DNA of 38,269 nt, taken from positions 1 to 38,269 of IMG/VR virus record IMGVR_UViG_3300028874_000026; one strand, 5' to 3'. Origin of the DNA: a virus. The number at the start of each line of letters is the position of its first letter. Within the stretch, counting starts at the first letter, position 1. The notes below the pieces were generated by a model, which saw only the letters and a program-made list of their open reading frames with translations, did not search any database and had not been told where the DNA came from. This document shows positions 21,139 through 31,000 of the stretch, one piece after another. The position numbers were made by a program, and so were the translations under genes.

Positions 21139-23028
21139 ATGGCCGGTGATGTGATCGATAGCTTGGTCGTTCTTCTGAACCTTGATCCTAAAGGCTTCAC
21201 TGACGGTCAAAAAGAGGCTGTGAAGTCTCTGAAAAAGACCGAAGGCGAGGCCACTAAAACCGCCAAGAACATGCAGGCGGAAGGAAAAAAGGCTGGTGAG
21301 TTCTTCTCGGGCATCAAAACCCAAGTCCTGGCCCTCGGTGCCGCCTTCCTCGGCACGGCTGCGATCACGTCCTTTGCCAATCACATCACGGCTTCGGACG
21401 CGGCGCTAGGACGGCTGGCAACCAACGTCGGCATGTCCACCGAAGACCTTTCCGCGTGGGAAGGTGCCGCCGTCCGCGCTGGCGGCTCCGCTGCAGCCAT
21501 GGACGCCACGCTCAAGGGCATGACTGCCCAGATGCAAGAGTTCCGATCCAAGGGCACCCTATCGCCCGAAATGCAGTTCAGCCTTGCGCAGTCTGGCATT
21601 GATCCGAACAAGTACCTCGCCGCCACCACAACCAATGTGGAACGGCTGGCGATGGCCGCTAAGGCTTTCAAGGGCATGGATGCGCCTCGTGCGCAGATGC
21701 TCGGTAAGGGGCTTGGGTTTGACGAGGGAACCATCAACCTGTTGCTCAAGGGCGACGATGCCGTTGCTGCCCTGGTGGCGCGTCAGAAGGAACTGAATGC
21801 AGTATCCAAGGCCGATACCGACGCTGCGATTGCTCGGGAAAATGCTTATGGCGATCTGACGGACACGTTCCAGGGCTTAGGTCGAACCATCCTCACCGAT
21901 GTTAGCCCGGCCATTGTGTCTCTGTTGGGCGAGTTTCAGAAGTGGGCGCAGGAAAACCGCGCCTGGATTGAGACTGGAATTGTTGACGGTATTAAGGATT
22001 TTGGCACATACATTCGCTCTGTCGATTGGGCGGCGGTAGGACAGGGCATCTCTGACTTTGTGCATGGGGCCAATTCAGCCGCTAAAGCTGTTGGCGGATG
22101 GAAGACGATTGCCGAGGGTCTATTCCTCATTTGGACGGGCGGAAAGCTGGCTGCGATGCTATCGGGCGTGTCTGCCCTGGCATCGGGAATGCTGGTGGCA
22201 TTTGGGCCTGTCCAGCTCATGGTGGCTGGTATCGCTGCGTCTATTGCGGCGATCTCTTATGCCCGTGACCATGAGGACGAATGGCGGGCCAAATTCGACA
22301 ATAAGGCCATAGGCGCGTTTCAGAAATCGGGACTAATGCCTGCGCCCAAGGGGCTAACGCCAGCCCAACAGGCATACGTTGCGAATGGTGGCGTTGCTCA
22401 CTCTGCTGTTGCGGCTCTCATCGCCAGCGGCGAGGGAGATTACAACAGCGTCAATCGGGGCAAGGCTGGAGGATATAAATCCGGCACAGAAGACCTTGAA
22501 AACATGACCCTCGATCAAGTCATGATGGCGCAGAAGGTTGGCAAGTTCAACGCGGCTGGCCGTTATCAGATGATCAAGGGCACTCTTTCCGAGGCCGTAA
22601 CCGCTCTTGGACTGAACGGTAAGGACAAGTTCAGCAAGGAAACTCAGGACAAAATCTTTTCTGAATATTTAGTGACGATCAAGCGCAAGGCTCTGGGGGA
22701 CTATATCAGCGGCAAAAGCAATGACATAGACGCCGCTGTTAAATCCGCCGCTCAAGAATGGGCAAGCGTTGCTGATCCCGCTACTGGCAAGAGCTATTAT
22801 GCGGGCGTTGGAAACAATAAAGCTTCCATTTCATTGCAGCAGATGACCTCCGCCTTGCAACAGTCTAGAGCACAGAATATGGCTTCAAACACCAACTCCA
22901 GCGAAGTCAACATCCAAAATCTGCATCTAACTACGACTTCGAATGATCCCTACGATCATGCGGCCAGTGTGGTGGATGGCCTTAAACAATACAACATGGC
23001 ATCGCAGGCAAACTATGGGACTAGCTGA
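21139..23028 (+). CDS. Tape measure protein with embedded muramidase-like domain
   Basis: 629 residues from ATG 21139 (AGAGGG upstream). Residues ~1-60 are charged helix. ~60-400 are long helices with hydrophobic stretches (VLALGAAFLGTAAITSF; LASGMLVAFGPVQLMVAGIAASIAAISY) typical of tape measures. Residues ~420-590 read as a lysozyme-like domain: ALIASGEGDYNSVNRG with E432 as likely catalytic acid, and FNAAGRYQMIKGTLSEA, an AGRYQ motif of muramidases. It sets tail length and may puncture peptidoglycan during entry. Its short length implies a short tail. Confidence 0.9.
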   Translation: MAGDVIDSLVVLLNLDPKGFTDGQKEAVKSLKKTEGEATKTAKNMQAEGKKAGEFFSGIKTQVLALGAAFLGTAAITSFANHITASDAALGRLATNVGMSTEDLSAWEGAAVRAGGSAAAMDATLKGMTAQMQEFRSKGTLSPEMQFSLAQSGIDPNKYLAATTTNVERLAMAAKAFKGMDAPRAQMLGKGLGFDEGTINLLLKGDDAVAALVARQKELNAVSKADTDAAIARENAYGDLTDTFQGLGRTILTDVSPAIVSLLGEFQKWAQENRAWIETGIVDGIKDFGTYIRSVDWAAVGQGISDFVHGANSAAKAVGGWKTIAEGLFLIWTGGKLAAMLSGVSALASGMLVAFGPVQLMVAGIAASIAAISYARDHEDEWRAKFDNKAIGAFQKSGLMPAPKGLTPAQQAYVANGGVAHSAVAALIASGEGDYNSVNRGKAGGYKSGTEDLENMTLDQVMMAQKVGKFNAAGRYQMIKGTLSEAVTALGLNGKDKFSKETQDKIFSEYLVTIKRKALGDYISGKSNDIDAAVKSAAQEWASVADPATGKSYYAGVGNNKASISLQQMTSALQQSRAQNMASNTNSSEVNIQNLHLTTTSNDPYDHAASVVDGLKQYNMASQANYGTS

Positions 23029-23672
23029 TGGCAAACGGTCTTCCTAACCTGCTGAATAACCCGCTGGGAACGGTTAACGCGGTGTCGCTGCTTGTAGCCG
23101 ATGCTGCGCTGATCTACAGCCTGTTCAACAAACCGCAATGGGGCGTCTATCTCAACGGCAGCCCCGCCATCATCCCTGATAGCATCGTCGGCGTCGAGTA
23201 CAAGCATGATTGGCGGAATGCCACCGCTCCCCAGGGACAGGGGGCTTTTGCCGATTACAACAAGGTTCAGACGCCTTTTGAAGCTCGCGTCACCATGACC
23301 AAAGGTGGCCCGATTGAAGAACGCCAAGCCTTTCTGACGGCATGTGAGGCGGCGGCAGGCTCGCTCGACCTCTACACCATTGTCACACCCGAAATCTCGT
23401 ACCAGAGCGCCAACATCACCCATTACGATTACCGGCGCACTTCGCACAACGGCGTCACGATGCTGACGGTTGATCTCTGGCTTGAGGAAGTCCGCGTCAC
23501 CGGCACGGTTGCCTATGCCAACACACAGCAGGCGAGCGGGGCCGGGCAGGTCAGCGACGGCACGGTTCAGCCCCAGACGCCAACGCCAGCCCAGGCCGCG
23601 ACAGCCCAGGTAGCGCCATCGCCTCCCGATCTCGCGGGCACGGGCTTTACACTCGGGGGCTTTGTGCAATAA
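23028..23672 (+). CDS. Baseplate/tail structural protein, hub-proximal
   Basis: 214 residues. The body (KPQWGVYLNGSPAIIPDSIVGVEYKHDWRNA ... YNKVQTPFEARVTMTKGG ... FLTACEAAAGSLDLYTIVTPE) is a conserved beta-rich domain seen between tape measure and baseplate hub in this phage type. The tail of the protein is Pro/Gln/Ala-rich. Exact function not established; possibly equivalent to a distal tail or tube-initiator protein. ATG overlaps the tape measure stop. Confidence 0.65.
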   Translation: MANGLPNLLNNPLGTVNAVSLLVADAALIYSLFNKPQWGVYLNGSPAIIPDSIVGVEYKHDWRNATAPQGQGAFADYNKVQTPFEARVTMTKGGPIEERQAFLTACEAAAGSLDLYTIVTPEISYQSANITHYDYRRTSHNGVTMLTVDLWLEEVRVTGTVAYANTQQASGAGQVSDGTVQPQTPTPAQAATAQVAPSPPDLAGTGFTLGGFVQ

Positions 23673-23986
23673 TGCAAATCATCCCGATTGCCGATGTCTA
23701 TTCGCAGACGCTCAATGTCACCCTAGCGAATCAGTCCTGCACAATAAACCTATACCAGACAACTAATTACGGCCTGTTCTGTGACCTCTACGTTAACAAC
23801 GTCTTGATCATCGGGGGCGTTATTTGTCAGAATCTCAACCGCATCGTGCGAGACACCTACCTTGGATTCGTTGGCGACCTGACCTTTCTGGATAACCAAG
23901 GCCAGAATGACCCTTCGTCGCCGGGCCTTGGGACGCGATTTTCCCTATGCTATTTGAGCGCGAGTGACCTGAACGGGGCCGGATGA
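23672..23986 (+). CDS. Baseplate plug protein (Pam3 plug-like)
   Basis: 104 residues. MQIIPIADVYSQTLNVTLANQSCTINLYQ, FCDLYVNNVLIIGGVICQNLNRIV and LGTRFSLCYLSASDL match the small beta protein known from the Pam3 cyanophage baseplate as a plug. It would close the hub centre. Start overlaps the previous stop (TAATG), stop overlaps the hub gene start (ATGA). Confidence 0.8.
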   Translation: MQIIPIADVYSQTLNVTLANQSCTINLYQTTNYGLFCDLYVNNVLIIGGVICQNLNRIVRDTYLGFVGDLTFLDNQGQNDPSSPGLGTRFSLCYLSASDLNGAG

Positions 23987-24867
23987 TGGGATCGTTTACG
24001 CAAAAACTGATCACCCTGACATTCAAGCTCGGAACCGGCACCTTTGGTGAGACTGGCTCGAATATTGTCACTTTTTCCGGCCTGCGCTGTACGGTCCAGA
24101 TTGTGGCGGCTGGCGGACCTTCAATGGGTCAAGCCAGCATCCGCATTTTCGGCCTAACCATGTCGCAAATGAACAGCCTATCAAGCGTGGTCCGTCAAGC
24201 CGATGGACAGATTGCGACGCGGCTTAACTCAATCCAGATCACGGCGGGCGATAGTTCATCAATGCCTGTGATTTTCCAGGGTCAAGTGACATCGGCCATT
24301 ATCGACATGTCCGGTATGCCAGACACGGCAATGGTCTTTGCGGCTCACGCGGGCGCGTTTGAGGCCATCAAGATTGTTCCGGCCTCCAGCTATCCGGGTG
24401 CCGCTGATGCGGCTGTTATCCTCGCCACCCTGGCCCAGCAGAACGGATACGCATTCGAAAACAATGGCGTTTCCGTCCTGCTATCGACGCCGTACTTTTC
24501 CGGCTCCCCCCGCGATCAGATGCTGGCTTGTGTCCGCGCCGCTGGCATCGAATGGAATGGCCTTGATAATGGCACTCTGGCAATCTGGCCTAGGGGTGGG
24601 TATCGCGGGCAGGCAAACAACGTGCCGCTGATTTCAGCCGCTACCGGGATGATCGGCTATCCGGTCAATCGGGATTACGCCATCACCGTTCGGACCCTGT
24701 TCAACCCGCAGGTTTTGAACGGCCAAGTCTTCGAAATTCAGAGCAGCCTTGCGTATGCGAACGGCAAATTCATCGCCCATGAGATAGCCCACGATATTTC
24801 TTGCGAAATGCCAGGGGGGCCATGGTTCTCAACCTTCACCGGGACGCCTCTCAATGCCCAATCCTAA
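23983..24867 (+). CDS. Baseplate hub protein
   Basis: 294 residues. ITLTFKLGTGTFGETGSNIVTFSGLRCTVQI, GPSMGQASIRIFGLTMSQMN and PVIFQGQVTSAIIDMSGMPD match the hub family of myovirus baseplates (Pam3 gp19/T4 gp27-like). It forms the trimeric ring carrying the spike. ATG overlaps the plug gene and the 3' end overlaps the spike gene by 14 bp. Confidence 0.82.
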   Translation: MMGSFTQKLITLTFKLGTGTFGETGSNIVTFSGLRCTVQIVAAGGPSMGQASIRIFGLTMSQMNSLSSVVRQADGQIATRLNSIQITAGDSSSMPVIFQGQVTSAIIDMSGMPDTAMVFAAHAGAFEAIKIVPASSYPGAADAAVILATLAQQNGYAFENNGVSVLLSTPYFSGSPRDQMLACVRAAGIEWNGLDNGTLAIWPRGGYRGQANNVPLISAATGMIGYPVNRDYAITVRTLFNPQVLNGQVFEIQSSLAYANGKFIAHEIAHDISCEMPGGPWFSTFTGTPLNAQS

Positions 24868-25624
24868 CGGCGGCAACAGCTTCACCGGCTTCCAGAAGGT
24901 CAATTCTTCTGGGAATGAGTTCAATACTCAGGACTTCTTTGTCCGGTCGATCCTGGCAAAGGTTCGCACGGCAATTCCGGTCAAAGTCATGGCCGTCACC
25001 AACTCAGGCGCAGACATACCGGCGGGCTATGTGGACATTCTGCCGCTTGTGAACCAAGTGGACGGCCTCGGAAACTCGCAGACCCATGGCACCATTTATA
25101 AATGCCCGTATTTCCGGCTTCAGGGCGGTTCGAATGCCGTCATTCTTGACCCGCAAGTTGGGGACATCGGACTAGCCTGTTTCGCTGATCGGGACATATC
25201 CAGTGTCCTCGCCACGCAAGGGCAAGCCAATCCCGGCAGCGGGCGCACGTTCGACATGGCAGATGGGGTTTATGTCGCTGGGTTTCTGGGCCAGACGCCA
25301 ACTCAGTTTGTGCAGTTTTCGACAACGGGAATTTCGGTTGTGTCGCCGGTCAAAATCACGCTTACGGCCCCGCTTGTTGAGGTTGATGCTTCGACCTCAT
25401 TCACCGTCAACTCGCCGCAATCAACCTTCAGTGGGGCAGTTACGATTGAGGGGCTTTTGACCTTCCTGGCTGGCATCGTTGGATCAACGGCAAGCGGGGT
25501 ATCTGCGATGATCACGGGCGCAATTCAGTTCATTGGCACCTTGACCAGCAACGGCAAGGCCATTGACAGCACCCACGTTCACACTTCCGAAACTCCCGGA
25601 ACTCCGACGAGCCCGCCGCTATGA
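24854..25624 (+). CDS. Baseplate spike protein (gp138/gpV-like)
   Basis: 256 residues. The N-terminal part (residues ~30-150: VKVMAVTNSGADIPAGYVDILPLVNQVDG ... DPQVGDIGLACFADRDIS) is the gp138 N-terminal OB-fold. Residues ~165-235 are repetitive beta strands typical of a trimeric needle. The end, HVHTSETPGT, carries the His-x-His motif that coordinates iron at spike tips. It pierces the outer membrane on contraction. Confidence 0.88.
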   Translation: MPNPNGGNSFTGFQKVNSSGNEFNTQDFFVRSILAKVRTAIPVKVMAVTNSGADIPAGYVDILPLVNQVDGLGNSQTHGTIYKCPYFRLQGGSNAVILDPQVGDIGLACFADRDISSVLATQGQANPGSGRTFDMADGVYVAGFLGQTPTQFVQFSTTGISVVSPVKITLTAPLVEVDASTSFTVNSPQSTFSGAVTIEGLLTFLAGIVGSTASGVSAMITGAIQFIGTLTSNGKAIDSTHVHTSETPGTPTSPPL

Positions 25625-25974
25625 CGACATCTCTATACCTGACCACCGGGCCTTGGGATTTGGTAGCTGACGCTTCCGGCAACATCGCCGTTTGCTCGGA
25701 GCCATACCGCCTCGCTCAGGACGCCGCCACGGCCATTCGAACATGGCTTGGCGAGGTCTTTTATGACACTACCCAGGGCATTACCTATGCCCAATTTCTC
25801 AGCGTGACGAATGCCTCGGCCAATGCCATCCGCGCTCAAATGGTGGCTGCCGCCGAAGCTGTGCCGGGCGTGGTTTCGGCTAAGGTCTTCTTCTCCAGCG
25901 TCTCCGGGCGAGTTCTCACCGGGCAAGTCCAAGTGACTGACGGCTCTGGAGCGGTATCAGTCGCCAGTTTCTAG
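25621..25974 (+). CDS. Baseplate wedge protein (gpW/gp25-like)
   Basis: 117 residues. TTGPWDLVADASGNIAVCSEPYRLAQDAATAIRTWLGEVFYDTTQGI, ending with a beta segment, fits gp25-like wedge proteins that start sheath polymerisation. It lies between spike and baseplate J, the normal order, and its start overlaps the spike stop by ATGA. Confidence 0.88.
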   Translation: MTTSLYLTTGPWDLVADASGNIAVCSEPYRLAQDAATAIRTWLGEVFYDTTQGITYAQFLSVTNASANAIRAQMVAAAEAVPGVVSAKVFFSSVSGRVLTGQVQVTDGSGAVSVASF

Positions 25975-25982
25975 GGGCATCT

Positions 25983-27401
25983 ATGACCTACACAACGAAT
26001 GTTCCCGCGCCGGTTTTTGGTGCATCGGGATTTATTGCGCCGACTGAAGCCCAAATCCTGACTGGCGTTTGGGCCGATTCCCAGGCGGCTTTCGGCGGCA
26101 CCCTCAATGAAAGCCTGACCACCCCACAGGGACAGCTTGTCACGTCCGAGACGGCCATCATTGGCGATTGCAACGACCAATTCCTAGCCCTGGCGAACGG
26201 CGTTGATCCCGCCTATGCCGCCGGTCGAATGCAGGATGCTATCGGGAGGATTTATTATCTGACCCGCATTGCCGCATCTTCGACGGTTGTGACTGCAACA
26301 TGCTCAGGGTTAATCAATACGCCTATTCCGGTTGGGGCGCAGGCCCAGGACCAGGCGGGCAACCTCTATCTCTGTACCGAGGCCGGGACCATTCCTGCCG
26401 GGGGAAGCATTAATCTAACCTTTGCTTGCGCCACCACCGGCCCGATTGCATGCCCTATCGGCTATCTCAGCGCGATCTATCAGGCAATCCCAGGCTGGGA
26501 TAGCATCACGAATGCGGCTGCCGGGGTGCTTGGAAGCAATGTTGAAACCCGCGCTGAATTTGAGTTTCGCCGGTATAATAGCGTTGCGGCCAATGCCCTC
26601 GGCTCGGCTCCGTCGATCCTTGGAGCGGTCCTTAATGTTCCGGGCGTTCTTGACGCCTATGTTCTGGACAATCCCCTTTCGGTCACGTCCGGGGCGTCGT
26701 TTACTGGCTCGATCACTGGCACCACGCTAACTGTATCCGCAGTTGCATCCGGCACTCTGGCAGTCGGTCAAACTGTGGTCGGAACGGGCGTTGCACAAAG
26801 CACCCTGATCTCTGGTCTTATTTCCGGCACAGGCACGACTGGCACATATCAGGTTAGCGTCTCGCAATCCGTTGGATCAGAGGCCCTTATATCGGCGGTT
26901 GGTGGATTTCAGCTTGTGCCCAACAGTACATATGTCGCCGCCTATGGCGGATTGGCTCAATCGGTAGGGCAAGCTATCTGGTCTAAGAAGTCCCCCGGAA
27001 GCAATTACAACGGCAATACAACTGTGACCGTCACAGACGCCGCCAGCGGGTACAACCCGCCCTATCCGAGCTATTCCGTCACCTTCGAAATTCCAACCCC
27101 CACGCCGGTCCTATTCGCGGTTTCGCTCCAGAATAATTCGAGCGTCCCATCTAATGCCGTGGCACTTGTGCAAGCGGCGATCATCCAGTCCTTCACCGGC
27201 GGCGATAATGGCCCCAGAGCTCGCATTGGCAGTTGGATTTTCGCATCGCGCTTCTATGCCAACATTGCCGCGCTTGGCTCCTGGGCCTCGATCTATTCGG
27301 TATTGCTCGGCGTTGGCGCTGCAAATCAAACGTCTGTCTTGATGCAGATTAATCAGGTGCCGACGATCTCTGCGTCTAATATCAGCGTGGTCTTTTCGTA
27401 A
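25983..27401 (+). CDS. Baseplate J-like wedge protein with one inserted beta-repeat
   Basis: 472 residues. Baseplate J landmarks are FGASGFIAPTEAQILTGVWADSQAAFGG, LNESLTTPQGQLVTSETAI, GRMQDAIGRIYYLTRI, GSNVETRAEFEFRRYNSVAANALGS and GGLAQSVGQAIW...PGSNYNGN. Residues ~239-305 are a copy of the repeat found in the decoration protein and sheath ([19 protein letters not shown]). It sits between the strand ending VLDNP and the one starting FQLVPNSTYVAAYGG. It joins wedges to the hub. Confidence 0.9.
   Translation: MTYTTNVPAPVFGASGFIAPTEAQILTGVWADSQAAFGGTLNESLTTPQGQLVTSETAIIGDCNDQFLALANGVDPAYAAGRMQDAIGRIYYLTRIAASSTVVTATCSGLINTPIPVGAQAQDQAGNLYLCTEAGTIPAGGSINLTFACATTGPIACPIGYLSAIYQAIPGWDSITNAAAGVLGSNVETRAEFEFRRYNSVAANALGSAPSILGAVLNVPGVLDAYVLDNPLSVTSGASFTGSITGTTLTVSAVASGTLAVGQTVVGTGVAQSTLISGLISGTGTTGTYQVSVSQSVGSEALISAVGGFQLVPNSTYVAAYGGLAQSVGQAIWSKKSPGSNYNGNTTVTVTDAASGYNPPYPSYSVTFEIPTPTPVLFAVSLQNNSSVPSNAVALVQAAIIQSFTGGDNGPRARIGSWIFASRFYANIAALGSWASIYSVLLGVGAANQTSVLMQINQVPTISASNISVVFS
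26697..26897 (+). repeat. Single copy of the virion beta-repeat (baseplate J)
   Basis: About 67 residues with LAVGQTVVGTGVAQSTLI and GTYQVSVSQS. It interrupts the baseplate J fold at a loop. Sixth copy in the window. Confidence 0.82.
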
Positions 27402-28051
27402 TGCAAGACGTTGAAAGCACAGTGCTCAGTCAGTTCGCCAACAGTCCCACGCTGATGGCATTGATTGGAAGCATCAACGCCGCAATTGATCCATCGGTCA
27501 ACATCGACGCCTTTTACAATGACATCTGGAACATCGCTACAGCCCAGGGCTATGGCCTCGATTTATGGGGCCGGATTGTTGGCGTCAATCGCGTTCTGAC
27601 CGTCGCTGGAGGAAAAACCCTCGGGTTCGAAGAGGCCGGAACTGTCTCAGCCGATCCATTCGGGCAGTCGGCATTTTATGCGGGGCAGCCGGCAACGTCA
27701 AACTATGCGCTTTCTGACACAGCATTTCGCACGCTGATCATGGCGAAGGCCCTAACTAACATATCGAATTGCACGATCGGCACTTACAATACGCTGTTGA
27801 CGCTGCTTTTTTCCGATCAGGGCAACGCCTATGTCACCGATACAGGCGGCATGAATGCGCGGCTGACTTTCGAATTCACGCTTCAAGCTTACCAGATTGC
27901 CATTCTGAAGCAATCAGGCGCACTCGCCCCGCCGACTGGCGTCCTATTCGAAATCATGGACCTTGATCTTCCCTACAGCTTTGGTTTCGCTGAGGCTGGC
28001 ACTTGTTCTGCTGGCTTCAATAACGGCACCTTTTTCAATGGATATGCCTAA
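27401..28051 (+). CDS. DUF2612 baseplate protein
   Basis: 216 residues. QFANSPTLMALIGSINAAIDPSVNIDAFYNDIWNIATAQGYGLDLWGRIVGVNR is the classic DUF2612 start. The family is found after baseplate J and before the tail fibre, and probably links fibres to the wedge. Starts on the stop of baseplate J (TAATG) and ends on the fibre start (TAATG). Confidence 0.88.
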   Translation: MQDVESTVLSQFANSPTLMALIGSINAAIDPSVNIDAFYNDIWNIATAQGYGLDLWGRIVGVNRVLTVAGGKTLGFEEAGTVSADPFGQSAFYAGQPATSNYALSDTAFRTLIMAKALTNISNCTIGTYNTLLTLLFSDQGNAYVTDTGGMNARLTFEFTLQAYQIAILKQSGALAPPTGVLFEIMDLDLPYSFGFAEAGTCSAGFNNGTFFNGYA

Positions 28052-31000
28052 TGCTCGCCGCATCCGTTCCCGCTAATTTTCCCATTCCCTTCGCCAATAG
28101 CGCGGGGGCTGGCTACATCGGCGCAGTGCCCACCGCCAGCCAGATTTCGATCACTCCCGGCGCGGCGTCTCTGACCGATGGATTCCCGCCGCTGTGCTTC
28201 ACGCCGGTCTCGGCTGGCGGCGTGCCTCCGTTCGGCAAGGACTTTAACGGTCTGTTGAACCAGATCACCGCTAACACTCAGTGGTATCAGGCGGGCGGCA
28301 TTCCGACCTATAACAGCACGTTCTCCACCGCTATCGGCGGCTATCCGAATGGATCAGTGCTTCAAAGCGCCGATCAGACTGGCTTCTGGCGTTCGGCGGT
28401 CGATAACAACCTGACCAATCCCGATACGGGCGGCGCAGGCTGGCTTCCTCACTTCGCCTATGGCGATGTGTCAATCACGATGACGAATGCCAATGTCACC
28501 TTGACTGCCAATCAGGCCGCTAAGTCGATCATCGTGATCACTGGCACTCTGACCGCCAGCCTGAATTTGATTTTTCCGGTAACGGTCCAGCCTTGGCTGA
28601 TCAGCAATCAGACAACCGGCGCGTATACCATCACCGCCAAGACTGCCAGCGGCACAGGCGTTGCACTGGTATCCGGTTCGCAGGGCGTCTGGGGCGACGG
28701 CACCAATATCAATTCGGCATTTTCGCCAGCATCGATATCCTCGATTTATCTGGGGACCTCGACCGGCTCGGCGAATGCCCAAGTGTTCACCCCGACCTCA
28801 ACCGTTAGCGTATACGCGGTCGGTGTGACGTATATCGGCATCTTCGGATACACCAACACCGGGGCGCTTCAGGTCAACTTCGGTCCCGGCCTGATCAACG
28901 TCTATAAAGGCAGCCAGACCGGCCCTGTTGCTCTGACTGGCGGCGAATGCGTCGTGGGAAATATTGCTACGTTCCGATACGACGGAACCCGCATGCAAAT
29001 TGCGACAAATAGCAACACCACAACTGCAATCGTTTCGACCGCCCAGAGCGTGGCCAGTTCGAACACGGGCACCTATTACGTCAACACTGCCGCCGTCACC
29101 TACACCTTTGCGCAGAGCACGGTTCTAGGCTCTAATTTCGTCGCTACGATCTTCGCTGAAGGTGGCGCTGCGACCATTGCCACGAATGCCGGTGACACGA
29201 TCAATGGTGGCTCCGCTGGTGCTGGCACGACCATTCCCAAGGGCTTTATTGGCACGATCTTCACCAACAATTCTGGCGCGTTGTATCTGTCCATTAGCCC
29301 GGCTGGCTCTGGCATCAGCACGATTGCTTCGGCGACTACTACCGATCTTGGCACGGCATTTTCCACCAGTGTCAGCATCACCGGGACTACGACTATTACC
29401 AGCTTTGGCAGCTCTGTTGGCGTTGCTGGTCCGATCTATACCCTAACCTTTGCCGGTGCACTGACGCTGACCTACGGCGCCACCAGCATGATTTTGCCGA
29501 CCGGAGCCAACATCTCCACGGCGGCGGGGGACGTGGCTCAGTTCCTCTCTTTGGGATCGGGAAACTGGCGCTGCATCGATTATCAAACGGCCAGTGGGCA
29601 GCCCCTCGGCAGCACCAATGTCCCCGTCCGCCAGACCGTCCTTTCCGGCGACAACGCCAGCGGGCAGGCCAACTTTATCACCACCGGCAGCGGCCTCACC
29701 CCGGCCTTCACGGCGACCAATCCTCTGGTGATGACCTTCGCCAACGGCTTTGGGTCTTCGGGGGCGGTGGATTTTGTCAGCAAGATCACTAGCGGGGCAT
29801 CTCTCGTTGCGGTCCCGGCTAATCTCTTGTCCTACCTGACGGCGGTGTATGTCTCGTCATCGGCTGTGACCTGGGGCTCAACCCAGGCTCCGCCGCAGAT
29901 CGGCTATAGCTACAATCAGGCGGCGCAGAGCAGCCTGACCCTGAACAACATCAGCACCGACGACTTCGGCAACGCCTGGACCAACAACGGCGTGACGTTC
30001 AGCAATGCGGCCCTGACCGGCTTCCCCTACAGCGGAACCTATTACGGTGTATTCAATGGCACTTCGGCCCTCGTTAAATATACGTCTCCGCTTTCCATCG
30101 GATCCTCTGGCAACGGCGGCTGGACAATCCGGCTGAAAATTTACACCGGCAGCTCGGTGGCGGGCACATATAGTTTGTTCAGTCTCGGAAGCGCGAGTGG
30201 TGCCACCTATCCGATGGCTCTGCGCATCGCGGCGGGTAAATTGGCCTGGTATATGTCTTCGGCCTATTCCTCTTTCGACATCATCAGCAACCCGACACCG
30301 ACGGGCAGTGGTGCCGCCCTGACTGCCAACACGGCTTACGATATCGAGATGGATTACGACCCGGTCGCGGGGAAGTATTTCTGCTACGTCAACGGGGTGG
30401 CCGATGCGGGGATGACAACGACGAGCAGCCTGCGTATGGCCTCTGCCCCCAACGGTGCTGTTGTCGGCGCGGAGGTTGTGACAGGAGGAACCACTCCACA
30501 GTCCTGGTTCAACGGCTCGATCCAGGCTGTGGAAGTCAAGCCCTATTGCGCCCATCCCGCTGGCACGAGTTTCACCCCGCAAACCGCGCTTGCCTCGATC
30601 AGTGCCTCCGGATATGCCAGTGACTGGTTTGACGCCGCCAATATGGTGATGAAGTCCCCAAGTGCCGCTTCAACGGTGGCGGGCAATAACCCGACCTTCA
30701 GTACGGTCAATAAGCTCTATCTGGGCGAGGCGACGGCTGGTGCGTCTGCGATTACCAGCGTGGTCAGCTATGCCTTCCAGGGGCAGTACGTTGCGCTATG
30801 GACGAATACCCTGCCTGGAGGGGCCACCGCAGTTTCATTATCGGACAATCTTGGCACCATTCTGAAAGATGTGAGGCTTGAAACGCTGTGCCTTACTGCG
30901 GAGCTGGGTTTCTCTGTTGGCGATATTATCGAACCGTTCACTTACAACACGGTTTACGTTCCCTTCGTCCCGCGAAAACAACGTAACACCTCCAGCTACA

